From: an uncultured Prevotellaceae bacterium
GTDB lineage: Bacteria; Bacteroidota; Bacteroidia; Bacteroidales; Bacteroidaceae
Length of the DNA: 42,876 nt
Assembly (NCBI GenBank): GCA_902792635.1
Contig: CADBAG010000027.1
Span: forward strand, 1-42,876
Direction: 5' to 3'
Of the stretch, positions 31,839 to 41,101 are shown piece after piece. The notes below the pieces were generated by a model. It was not told where the DNA came from. It did not search any database and saw nothing but the letters and a program-made list of their open reading frames with translations. Numbering within the stretch: the stretch's first letter is position 1; each line of letters starts with the position of its first letter. Position numbers and translations under genes: made by a program.

Positions 31839-32313
31839 TACAACCCGTCTACTCTTTATCTGTCTTGGTAATATCTGCCGCTCCCCGGCTGCCAACGCTA
31901 TTATGCAAAGGTATGTGGATGAAGCCGGCTTATCGGATAAGTTCGATATAGATTCTGCCGGCATCGGACCGTGGCATGTGGGACAGTTGCCCGACAAGCG
32001 GATGCGGGAGCATGGCGCACGGCGAGGCTATCGCATTGATCATATCGCCCAACAGTTTGATGCGGCGAAGGACTTCGACCGCTTCGATTATATCGTTGTG
32101 ATGGATGAAGACAACTACCGGAACATCACACGTCAGGCACAAAACGAAGAGGACCGAAAGAAAGTGATCCGAATGGCTGACTATTTCATCAAATATAAAG
32201 GTCGTACGAGTGTGCCCGATCCTTATTATGGAGATGGAGAGGACTTTGAATTAGCTCTCGACCTCATTGAAGACGGGTGCAAAGGTCTCTTAGCTCATTT
32301 AGATAATCATTGA
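31831..32313 (+). CDS. Low-molecular-weight protein-tyrosine phosphatase
   Basis: 160 residues starting at the ATG that overlaps the preceding gene by eight bases (MNNTTRLLFICLGNICRSPA). The P-loop CLGNICRS (C-x5-R) holds the nucleophilic cysteine and the general acid lies in VPDPYYGDG. The family dephosphorylates phosphotyrosine, often on envelope or polysaccharide-synthesis kinases; the substrate here is unknown and no kinase is nearby. It is the last gene of the coaBC operon and ends tail to tail with the ThiE-like gene, sharing 50 bases. Confidence 0.93.
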   Translation: MNNTTRLLFICLGNICRSPAANAIMQRYVDEAGLSDKFDIDSAGIGPWHVGQLPDKRMREHGARRGYRIDHIAQQFDAAKDFDRFDYIVVMDEDNYRNITRQAQNEEDRKKVIRMADYFIKYKGRTSVPDPYYGDGEDFELALDLIEDGCKGLLAHLDNH

Positions 32314-32860
32314 AGTCGGGGTGGGTAGCATGCTTCCATACGTCGCCAAGCATTGCTGCCCCACCGAAGCCTAAAGAAGCCACTTCTTCGAGCCGGTCAA
32401 TAGATACACCTCCGAGTGCAAACACGCGATCATTGATGAGACCTTGCTCATAGGCATTTACAATCTGCTCATGGCTAAACGCCGAATGATAACCCTGCTT
32501 AGAGATGCTGTCGAAGATTGGACTGAGGAAGGCATAATCAAGATGAGACATGTCTTTAAGTTCTTCTAACGAATGCATTGAACGAGAGACTGAACCATGA
32601 AAATCTGAAGGTGGTGTCGGGTTACGATGGTTCAGATGAACGCCTTTAAGTTTGTAAGGCATTGCCAATTCGAAGTGGTCATGAAGCACAAGTCGAGATC
32701 GCCATTGTGACGGAATATCTTGAATAAGATGCTCAAGGGCTGCCGTATCTGAGCCCGGCTTACGAAGATGAACAGCCCATACACCATGTTCAAGAAGCTG
32801 CACGATGATGTCTGCTTCTCTTTCTATGTATTCCGGGGGTGTGATGACAATAACTCTCAT
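32264..32860 (-). CDS. Thiamine phosphate synthase-like protein (ThiE/TenI family)
   Basis: 198 residues. A TIM-barrel with the family's marks: VWAVHLRKPG (diphosphate-binding start), LVLHDHFELA, KGVHLNHRN, DYAFLSPIFDSISKQGY and FALGGVSIDRLEEVASLGFGGAAMLG. It could be a second thiamine phosphate synthase or a TenI-type thiazole tautomerase. The second is attractive only if thiazole is made by this cell, for which no gene is visible here. It is divergent from, and outside, the riboswitch-controlled operon, yet only about 320 bases from its thiE. Its 3' end overlaps the phosphatase gene by 50 bases on the opposite strand. Confidence 0.8.
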   Translation of the reverse strand: MRVIVITPPEYIEREADIIVQLLEHGVWAVHLRKPGSDTAALEHLIQDIPSQWRSRLVLHDHFELAMPYKLKGVHLNHRNPTPPSDFHGSVSRSMHSLEELKDMSHLDYAFLSPIFDSISKQGYHSAFSHEQIVNAYEQGLINDRVFALGGVSIDRLEEVASLGFGGAAMLGDVWKHATHPDFNDYLNELRDLCTRLQ

Positions 32861-32919
32861 ATATAATAAGGTGAATGTTGTTTTTGTAAAGACAAAGTTA
32901 CAATTTTAGACGGAAAAGC

Positions 32920-32950
32920 TTGCTTGTTTGCACAAAAAACTATACTTTTG
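32920..32950 (+). promoter_or_regulatory. thi operon promoter
   Basis: TTG at 32920-32922, 20 bases, TACTTTTG at 32943-32950. The start of transcription would fall at the 5' edge of the TPP aptamer. Confidence 0.65.
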
Positions 32951-32954
32951 CATT

Positions 32955-33076
32955 CGATAAACTTCGGAAGGAACCGAAATGAGGGGTGCGGCTCTTGTGA
33001 GCCAGCTGAGATTATACCCGTATGACCTGATGCAGGTAATGCTGCCGTAGGAATTGCGAATATATCGCGTTTATCG
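32955..33076 (+). promoter_or_regulatory. TPP riboswitch (THI element)
   Basis: Stem P1 is CGATAAAC (32955-32962) with GTTTATCG (33069-33076), perfect over eight pairs. Core motifs are in order: GAGGGGTGC (32981), GCTGAGATTATACCCG (33005), GACCTGATGCAGGTAATG (33024) and CCGTAGGAATTGC (33044). These are the conserved pyrimidine- and diphosphate-sensing parts of the TPP aptamer. It precedes thiE-thiC-thiD and should repress them when TPP is plentiful. Confidence 0.95.
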
Positions 33077-33086
33077 TGAAGAAGCC

Positions 33087-33122
33087 TCTCTTAAGTGCAT
33101 GTCATTTAAGAGACTTTTTGTT
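33087..33122 (+). terminator. Riboswitch expression-platform terminator
   Basis: TCTCTTAA (33087-33094) pairs with TTAAGAGA (33106-33113), followed by CTTTTTGTTTT. It begins ten bases after P1 and lies about 60 bases before the thiE ATG, so control is probably by transcription attenuation. Confidence 0.8.
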
Positions 33123-33183
33123 TTAGCCCGTCACCGTCCATTCGTGTCTCCCGTTGATGCCAATCTCTGAAAAACGAATAGAA

Positions 33184-36195
<3,012 letters not shown>

Positions 36196-36204
36196 ATAAA
36201 AAAA

Positions 36205-36264
36205 AAGAAAGAATAAAGAATACTTGCTCCATTACGATGCTATCAGTATTCTTTATTCTTTCTT
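36205..36264. terminator. Bidirectional terminator between thiD and ssrA
   Basis: A perfect 20-base inverted repeat, AAGAAAGAATAAAGAATACT (36205-36224) against 36245-36264, with A and T flanks on both sides. It ends thiD on the plus strand and probably backs up ssrA termination on the minus strand. Confidence 0.85.
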
Positions 36265-36304
36265 CTTTAATCTTTAGCGAAGCGCCCTTTCGAGACGCGT
36301 TAAG

Positions 36305-36703
36305 TGGACCTGCGGGGAGTCGAACCCCGGTCCGAACAAGGAAGCCATACGCTTTCTACACGCTTATTCCAGCCTTCATTTTCGTACGGCAGCAAGACCT
36401 GGACCACCAACTGCCGTCTTATCCCCTAAAGCTTTTCATCAAGAATGTGGGGCCATCCTTGACTATTTCCGAAGAAGTCTGCACCGCTGAATCTTTGGAT
36501 TCGGAAAACGATCCTCGGAGCGATGTCTCGTCCCCGCGCCTGGCGCAGGGATTAAGCCAGTAATCTACTATACTTCAATTAGGCAGCGAGAGCGTAGTTG
36601 TTTTCGCCAATTAAATTTGTGTTCACTCAGATTAAGGAGCTAGCCAACGAGGCTCCGCGTGCTTACATACGATTTCGTCTTGCCGTCAAATCCATACAAG
36701 CCC
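36305..36703 (-). ncRNA. ssrA: Transfer-messenger RNA (tmRNA)
   Basis: Read on the minus strand, the 5' end GGGCTTG pairs with CAGGTCC at the 3' end to form the seven-pair acceptor stem. The T arm GGTTCGACTCC is present and CCA is not encoded (ending GTCCA, then CTT). The tag frame lies at 36579-36608 and reads GGC GAA AAC AAC TAC GCT CTC GCT GCC TAA = GENNYALAA, the Bacteroidales form. About 399 nucleotides, of normal length. It rescues stalled ribosomes and tags the unfinished protein. The ends are set by the acceptor pairing. Confidence 0.97.
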
Positions 36704-36795
36704 AATATCGATGTAAATGGCCGACCACTGTCGGCCGATAATTTTTGCAAAGTTAACGACTGTTTTTGTAACTGCCAAACATTTTTGGATATTTT

Positions 36796-37665
36796 TTATC
36801 CGAGATATTTGGCAAGTACCTTCACGTAGCCGCTCTTACGTATCTTTTCGATACTTTTTTCCTTGATCTGGCGCACACGCTCACGTGTCAGCCCTAATTG
36901 AGCACCTATCTCCTCTGGCCCTTCCTCTTGGCAACCGATACCGAAGCTCTTGCGAAGGATCGTTTGTTCACGTGGCTTAAGCACCTTGTTGAAGATGGCG
37001 TTCAAATCCTCGTCAATTGACTCCTTCTCCACAGCGTTGGAGAGCGTGTTGTCCGTCGATGGCAAGATATCTGCTAACGAGTTACTGTCCTCATCCGTGA
37101 ATGGTGCATCGATACTCATGTGGCGCGTGTCAGCATTCATCGTGCTCTCTATGCGGTCAGTGTCGATATTCGTAATGTCCGACAGTTCCTCTGCCGAGGG
37201 TTTGCGATGGTTTTTCTGTTCAAACTTCTCTATCTCCGTGTTGATCTTCGACAGCGCTCCTACCTGGTTGAGCGGCAGACGAACCATACGGCTCTGCTCT
37301 GCGATAGCCTGGAGGATACTCTGACGAATCCACCAAACGGCATAGCTGATAAACTTGAAGCCACGGGTCTCGTCAAACTTTTCTGCGGCTTTGACGAGAC
37401 CGATATTTCCCTCATCTATTAAGTCTGTCAGACCTAATCCTTTATGTTGATATTGTTTGGCAACAGATACAACGAATCTAAGGTTTGCTGCCACAAGACG
37501 ATCCTTGGCACGTTCGCCTTTTTTGCCGCCCTGCTTGATATCGTAGGCAAGCTGTTCCTCTTCGTCAAGATTCACCATAGGAATGCGTGAAATCTCACCG
37601 AGGTAACGCTCCAACGACTCACCTGAACGATTGGTTATACTGCGCGAAATCTTAAGTTGTCTCAT
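36796..37665 (-). CDS. RNA polymerase sigma factor, RpoD/SigA type, copy 2
   Basis: 289 residues, colinear with the sigma factor at 12345-13217. Region 2 (DLIDEGNIGLVKAAEKFDET, FKFISYAVWWIRQSI) is identical in the key stretches. Region 4.2 reads LGLTRERVRQIKEKSIEKIR. Differences cluster in region 1.2 (YLGEISRIPMVNLDEEEQLA), the acidic linker (FTDEDSNSLADILPSTDNTL) and region 4.1 (KSFGIGCQEEGPEEIG). It should recognise much the same TAnnTTTG promoters. It may be a group 2 alternative to the other copy, or itself the primary factor. It lies between ssrA and the tRNA genes and is transcribed like ssrA. Confidence 0.94.
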   Translation of the reverse strand: MRQLKISRSITNRSGESLERYLGEISRIPMVNLDEEEQLAYDIKQGGKKGERAKDRLVAANLRFVVSVAKQYQHKGLGLTDLIDEGNIGLVKAAEKFDETRGFKFISYAVWWIRQSILQAIAEQSRMVRLPLNQVGALSKINTEIEKFEQKNHRKPSAEELSDITNIDTDRIESTMNADTRHMSIDAPFTDEDSNSLADILPSTDNTLSNAVEKESIDEDLNAIFNKVLKPREQTILRKSFGIGCQEEGPEEIGAQLGLTRERVRQIKEKSIEKIRKSGYVKVLAKYLG

Positions 37666-37741
37666 TGTTATATCTTTCCTTTCCTATTCTATATCCTCTA
37701 CCCTGTCTACAAAAAGCGTACCAAAAATAATCCTAATATAT

Positions 37742-37772
37742 TTTGTTATTCCATCGTTTTTTAATAACTTTG
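37742..37772 (+). promoter_or_regulatory. tRNA-Arg promoter
   Basis: TTTG (37742-37745), 19 bases, TAACTTTG (37765-37772): an exact match to the Bacteroidetes consensus, 17 bases before the tRNA. Confidence 0.85.
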
Positions 37773-37789
37773 CATCACTCATTTGGAAT

Positions 37790-37863
37790 GGCCCCGTAGC
37801 TCAGTTGAATAGAGCATCAGATTCCGGTTCTGAGTGTCGCGGGTTTGAGTCCCACCGGGGTCA
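37790..37863 (+). tRNA. tRNA-Arg (anticodon CCG)
   Basis: 74 nucleotides. Acceptor GGCCCCG pairs with CGGGGTC; anticodon stem TCAGA/TCTGA with loop TTCCGGT gives anticodon CCG; T arm GGGTTTGAGTCCC. CCA is not encoded. Confidence 0.95.
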
Positions 37864-37884
37864 CAACAAAAATTTACCAAAATA

Positions 37885-37916
37885 TTTGGTCAATTAATAA
37901 AAAGTTACTACCTTTG
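37885..37916 (+). promoter_or_regulatory. tRNA-Lys promoter
   Basis: TTTG at 37885-37888, 20 bases, TACCTTTG at 37909-37916. The tRNA follows 45 bases later. Confidence 0.75.
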
Positions 37917-37961
37917 CACACGCAAAACAAAAATAGGGTGTAAACCTTCAATGTTTTGTCT

Positions 37962-38034
37962 GACTCGCTAGCTCAGTTGGTAGAGCACAACACTTTTAAT
38001 GTTGGGGTCATGGGTTCGAACCCCATGCGAGTCA
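37962..38034 (+). tRNA. tRNA-Lys (anticodon TTT)
   Basis: 73 nucleotides. Acceptor GACTCGC with GCGAGTC; anticodon stem CAACA/TGTTG, loop CTTTTAA, anticodon TTT; T arm GGGTTCGAACCCC. CCA is not encoded. The recombinase and mobilization genes begin just beyond its 3' end, a typical attachment site position. No repeat of the tRNA end is seen elsewhere in the window, so the other junction must lie to the right of it. Confidence 0.96.
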
Positions 38035-38064
38035 CGAACTATAAAATTGTTAAATAGTGTTTCA

Positions 38065-38095
38065 AAAAGGATGTCACAAAATGACACCCTTTTTT
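38065..38095 (+). terminator. Terminator after tRNA-Lys
   Basis: GGATGTCA and TGACACCC pair around CAAAA and are followed by TTTTTT. Confidence 0.8.
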
Positions 38096-38204
38096 CATGC
38101 CCTATTTTTCAAGAAACTGCTGTTTTTAAGGCTTTTACAGGCCTCTCGATTGATGATGTACATAGTTTTTAACCATCACGGGGAGGTTGGTAAGAGCTGA
38201 CAAT

Positions 38205-38241
38205 ATTGGACTAAATTGGACGTGATTTGACTGAATTGGAC
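38205..38241 (+). repeat. Four 10-bp phased ATTGGAC repeats upstream of the recombinase gene
   Basis: ATTGGAC at 38205, 38215 and 38235, and ATTTGAC at 38225: four units exactly ten bases apart. They lie 115-150 bases before the recombinase ATG. One helical turn per unit suggests a protein binding one face, for example recombinase arm sites or an operator. Three copies of TGCAATCC follow (38246, 38278, 38308). Confidence 0.85.
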
Positions 38242-38355
38242 GTTTTGCAATCCCGTCCGCTATCCTCTGGGCTTGCATGCAATCCCAATGAGGCGTCTCG
38301 AAGACCATGCAATCCAGGTTCAAACCTCCTTTCCCGTGCTAAACTTTATTAAATT

Positions 38356-39243
38356 ATGAGCTACCCAAATGTAGTGGTCATGTTTGACCGTAAGAAACGA
38401 TGCGCCAAGACCGGTAAAGGGAAGGTGGAAATCGTAGTGAACTTCTCCCGCACCTCGCGGAAGTACATCGCCATGGGATCATGCAGCAGTGCAGATCTTC
38501 CTAACGTTCAAAATTCGTCTGCAGTTCTAGACAAGATTAAAGACTGCAAGCGAATCCTTGACGGACTGGTCGCTCTCGGGAATGAGGTAAACTTGGAGAA
38601 CTTCAACGTCTATTATGACAAGGAGGTAAAAATCCATGCTCTTAAGAACCCTAAGAACGAATACAACGGTTACGACCAAAACCAGTCGTTCATTGGGTTC
38701 ATGCAGGACTCCCTTAATCAGTCGGACAATGCTGATGGAACGCGTGCACATAAACAGGTCGTCATCAATGCTGTGAAGGCATTCGGTAAGTTGAATCGTC
38801 TTTGTGACCTTACTCCTGCCAATATCATGGCCTTCGACAAATGGCTGCGCAATGGTAAGCGTACAGACCACACCATCTACCACAACTATCACAAGAAGGT
38901 GCATCAGTTCATTCACGAGCTGAGAATGATAGACATGATTCCTGATGACCCGTATGCGCATCTTCGTATACCTTGTGGGAAGACTAAGGAGCGCAAGCCT
39001 CTGTCCGAAGAGGAGCTCAAATTGATTCGTGAGGCTAAGCTGCCTGCAAAGTTGGATCGAGCACGGGACCTATTCGTGTTCTGTGCATATACCGGACTGA
39101 GCTACTGCGATGCACTGGCTTTCGATTTTGATAGCATGACGGAGAAGAAAGGTAAGATATACTATATCGACGGCAGCCGAATCAAGACCGGTGCAGATTT
39201 CTTCACTCCTATCCTTCAGCCTGCTATGGTAGCAAAGGTGTAG
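38356..39243 (+). pseudogene. Tyrosine recombinase (IntDOT-like), N-terminal two thirds
   Basis: 295 residues ending at a TAG created at a rearrangement junction. The arm-binding and core-binding domains are complete (SAM-like stretch near 105-205: FIGFMQDSL ... KAFGKLNRL ... FDKWLRNG). The catalytic domain begins at KPLSEEELKLIREAKL. In the box I region, FVFCAYTGLSYCDALAF has Ser where classical integrases have Arg, as in IntDOT. The beta-hairpin lysine is in SRIKTGADFFTPIL. Box II (HxxRH) and the nucleophilic Tyr are missing here and are found on the other strand at 40382-40708. The fragment ends ILQPAMVAKV, exactly where that segment (VVVLKKYDYKLP) would continue. As it stands it cannot be an active recombinase. 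Confidence 0.9.
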
Positions 39244-39829
39244 TCTGGCTTCGTCCCTCAAACCCATAAGTGATGCTGCTCGGCGTGTGGATCAGAAGCG
39301 TATGGTCACGGGTAGTCAGTACCAGGTCTCGAATATACACTGGGTTAGAACGCACCTTGAGGTGAATATCCATACTGAGTTCCCATTGGGCACAAGCATG
39401 CATATACATGTTTCGATACTCAGTGTTGACGAAAATTTCGTTGGGATCCATTGTGCAACCACAACGAATCGGACTATCGTTACCAACATTGCTCGGGATG
39501 ATATTATCTCTGTCTCTTAGAGGAGTGAGCATGACTGTTATTCGGTTGTAGGAGAACTGAAGGTCTGTCTGCAACTGCTTGATGAAGGATGCCAGCAACT
39601 GACAACGGAAGGGAGTATTGACGAATCTGTCGAGAACAGTGAGCGTCACATCCTGGCGTCCTTTGAAGATTCTGCGAATGTAATCCCAGCGTTCCGGTTC
39701 AGAAGACACGACCGTCTGCAGCAGTTTTTGCATCGGGACATCCTTAAGGAGCGACGTAACGAAGGTAACCTTGCCGTCATCTACGCGCGGAGAATATGCG
39801 CGCTCTAAGAGTGTAGTTTTTTGCCTCAT
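39224..39829 (-). CDS. Unknown protein in the inverted segment, 3' end at the breakpoint
   Basis: 201 residues, start MRQKTTLLERAYSPRVDDG. I do not recognise a family. The sequence is balanced, with cysteines in IRCGCTMDPNEIF and several aromatic clusters (EYRNMYMHACAQWELSMD), and no membrane segment. Its last six residues or so run past the breakpoint into the antisense of the recombinase gene, so the natural C-terminus has been changed by the inversion. In the ancestral order the frame would have continued into the plus-strand sequence after 40660 and stopped shortly afterwards. Alternatively the whole frame is spurious; conservation should decide. Confidence 0.5.
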   Translation of the reverse strand: MRQKTTLLERAYSPRVDDGKVTFVTSLLKDVPMQKLLQTVVSSEPERWDYIRRIFKGRQDVTLTVLDRFVNTPFRCQLLASFIKQLQTDLQFSYNRITVMLTPLRDRDNIIPSNVGNDSPIRCGCTMDPNEIFVNTEYRNMYMHACAQWELSMDIHLKVRSNPVYIRDLVLTTRDHTLLIHTPSSITYGFEGRSQTTPLLP

Positions 39830-39867
39830 ATAATTTGAATATTTATCGTAAATAATTGCATATAAAC

Positions 39868-39898
39868 TTGTATTATTCGGATATTTTTAGTATCTTTG
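39868..39898 (+). promoter_or_regulatory. Promoter of the small membrane ORF
   Basis: TTG at 39868-39870, 20 bases, TATCTTTG at 39891-39898; the ATG of the 55-residue frame is at 39939. Confidence 0.7.
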
Positions 39899-39938
39899 CA
39901 TAAAGATACAGATTACTCACCCTCAAACACGAATAGCT

Positions 39939-40106
39939 ATGGTTGCATTCACAGTTACATTCATGCTTCTGCGATTCATCTGCATGGTCATCTACTACCT
40001 GATCTACGGTATCTGCATGGCCGTTTTCTACATTGTCGGCTTCACCTTCATGGGTCTTCGTGACCTGTACTGCTGGATCCGGCTGCGCAAGCTGAGAGGC
40101 TATTGA
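39939..40106 (+). CDS. Small membrane protein, 55 residues
   Basis: The frame MVAFTVTFMLLRFICMVIYY continues with LIYGICMAVFYIVGFTFMGL and ends basic (WIRLRKLRGY). About 40 of 55 residues are hydrophobic or aromatic, giving one long or two short membrane helices with a positively charged C-terminus. Third-codon positions are C/G-rich as in the neighbouring genes, and a consensus promoter lies 40 bases upstream. It sits alone inside the inverted segment, divergent from the unknown 201-residue frame. Toxin-like (small hydrophobic) and membrane-signalling roles are both possible; there is no direct evidence for either. A GTACCTT/AAGGTAC hairpin (40133-40153) follows. Confidence 0.6.
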   Translation: MVAFTVTFMLLRFICMVIYYLIYGICMAVFYIVGFTFMGLRDLYCWIRLRKLRGY

Positions 40107-40304
40107 TATCATACGAGATGATCTTTAGGGCTGTACCTTGATGTCAAAGGTACACCTTAAAGTTCTGTGTACAAAGATGTTGGACTTCTAATTCCCTTTT
40201 GTTGGCATTATTTAATTCGTTACTCCAACACGCTCCAATCCACTCCAACACCTCCTATATAATAATGTGTCAATCTTGTCAATTTCGGAAGATTAACATT
40301 GCCC

Positions 40305-40354
40305 ATAAAAAAGCTATCCCTGTAAGGCATCTACAAGGGAATGCTCTTACAGGG
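40305..40354 (-). terminator. Terminator of the recombinase C-terminal part
   Basis: On the minus strand CCCTGTAAG pairs with CTTACAGGG (40318-40354), followed by a T-rich run (TAGCTTTTTTAT). It lies 28 bases beyond the stop at 40382, so the C-terminal fragment carries its native gene end. Confidence 0.75.
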
Positions 40355-40381
40355 ACAGCTGATAAAGGTAGTATAGAGTTG

Positions 40382-40708
40382 CTAAATCAACTCGTTGTCC
40401 AATTTGTCGCCATACTTCTCAATGTTCTTCTTGAGGATCTTGGCATAGATTTGTGTTGTGACAATGTTCGTGTGACCAAGCATGCGACAAAGGTTCTCAA
40501 TGGGTACATCATGTGACAGAACCATTGTGGCAAAACTGTGACGGCCGACATGGCTCGTCATACTCTTGTTGATGCCAAGACGTGCCTCGATATCATGCAG
40601 GTAGAGGTTCATCTTCTGATTGGTGATGTGAGGAAGTTTGTAGTCATACTTCTTCAGTACTACCACCCTCTCTTCATCCGGATGACCGCGAGGAAATGAT
40701 CTGCGCAA
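40382..40708 (-). pseudogene. Tyrosine recombinase, C-terminal catalytic part (inverted)
   Basis: Genuine recombinase sequence begins at about VVVLKKYDYKLP (near 40660) and runs to the stop. Box II is MTSHVGRHSFATMVLS and the end is LGHTNIVTTQIYAKI with the nucleophilic Tyr. These supply exactly what is missing from the fragment at 38356-39243. The residues before it (read from a TTG at 40708) come from beyond the breakpoint and do not look like integrase. No promoter or good start is seen, so this part is probably not translated. Confidence 0.9.
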
Positions 40709-40884
40709 ATCTGCATAAAGGTGGACGCGACAAATGTGGCGTCTGGTTTACGGTCAGCCTGTCACCGAACAAGGATAAGTAGATCATGTACATACAGTAG
40801 CATATGTACAGTACCTATATCATCTACTGTACATAGAGCACCTACATATAGTATGTATGGTACATATAATACATTATCTATATG

Positions 40885-40938
40885 CACTACATCACCTATA
40901 TACACTACATCACCTATATACACTACATACAGTAGATA
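40885..40938. repeat. 18-bp tandem repeats in the pre-mob region
   Basis: CACTACATCACCTATATA begins at 40885 and 40903, with a third, partial copy at 40921. They end a longer stretch (40780-40940) rich in GTACAT, TGTACA and AGTAG words with several short palindromes. This is the gene-free interval before the mobilization genes. Confidence 0.8.
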
Positions 40939-40988
40939 AACTAACGCCAACGGATAGCAAGTTGTCCTTTTGTGGCCACACACCGGCT

Positions 40989-41054
40989 GGAGCCGTTGCG
41001 TAACCCAAAAGGCATCTTGCCTGCTAAGGCAGGGTGAAACTGGGTCGCAACTCC
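40989..41054. other. Candidate origin of transfer (oriT) structure
   Basis: Outer inverted repeat: GGAGccGTTGCGtaACCCA (40989-41007) against TGGGTCGCAACTCC (41041-41054). Inside is a stem TGCCT-gcta-AGGCA (41018-41031). It lies 48 bases before the MobC-like gene, as expected for an oriT with a relaxosome-binding hairpin. The nick site cannot be placed. Confidence 0.5.
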
Positions 41055-41101
41055 CCATTTCTAACTTGAAATTCATGTACTAACCTACAATCGAAAGAAT
41101 T

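Larger units (their letters stand above)
39241..40660. other. Inverted segment splitting the recombinase gene
   Basis: The N-terminal part of the recombinase stops at 39241 and its C-terminal part resumes at about 40660 on the opposite strand. Flipping this segment rejoins K-V-V-V-L-K-K in frame if one G is restored. Short imperfect inverted repeats sit at the two edges: AAAGGTG-TAGTCTG on the plus strand at 39234-39247 and GAGGGTGGTAGTACTG on the minus strand at about 40668-40653. Whether the change is reversible cannot be told from one sequence. Confidence 0.8.

Noticed and set aside
37631-37897. An 88-codon frame over the rpoD leader and tRNA-Arg
   Set aside because: It runs through a complete tRNA gene and promoter; no coding features.
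38316-38327. Second tRNA-like T arm (AGGTT-CA-AACCT) as an attachment core
   Set aside because: Only this short palindrome resembles a T arm; it does not match the tRNA-Lys 3' end, so it cannot be called an attachment repeat.
40199-40516. A 105-codon plus-strand frame
   Set aside because: It overlaps the recombinase C-terminal part antisense and its terminator hairpin.
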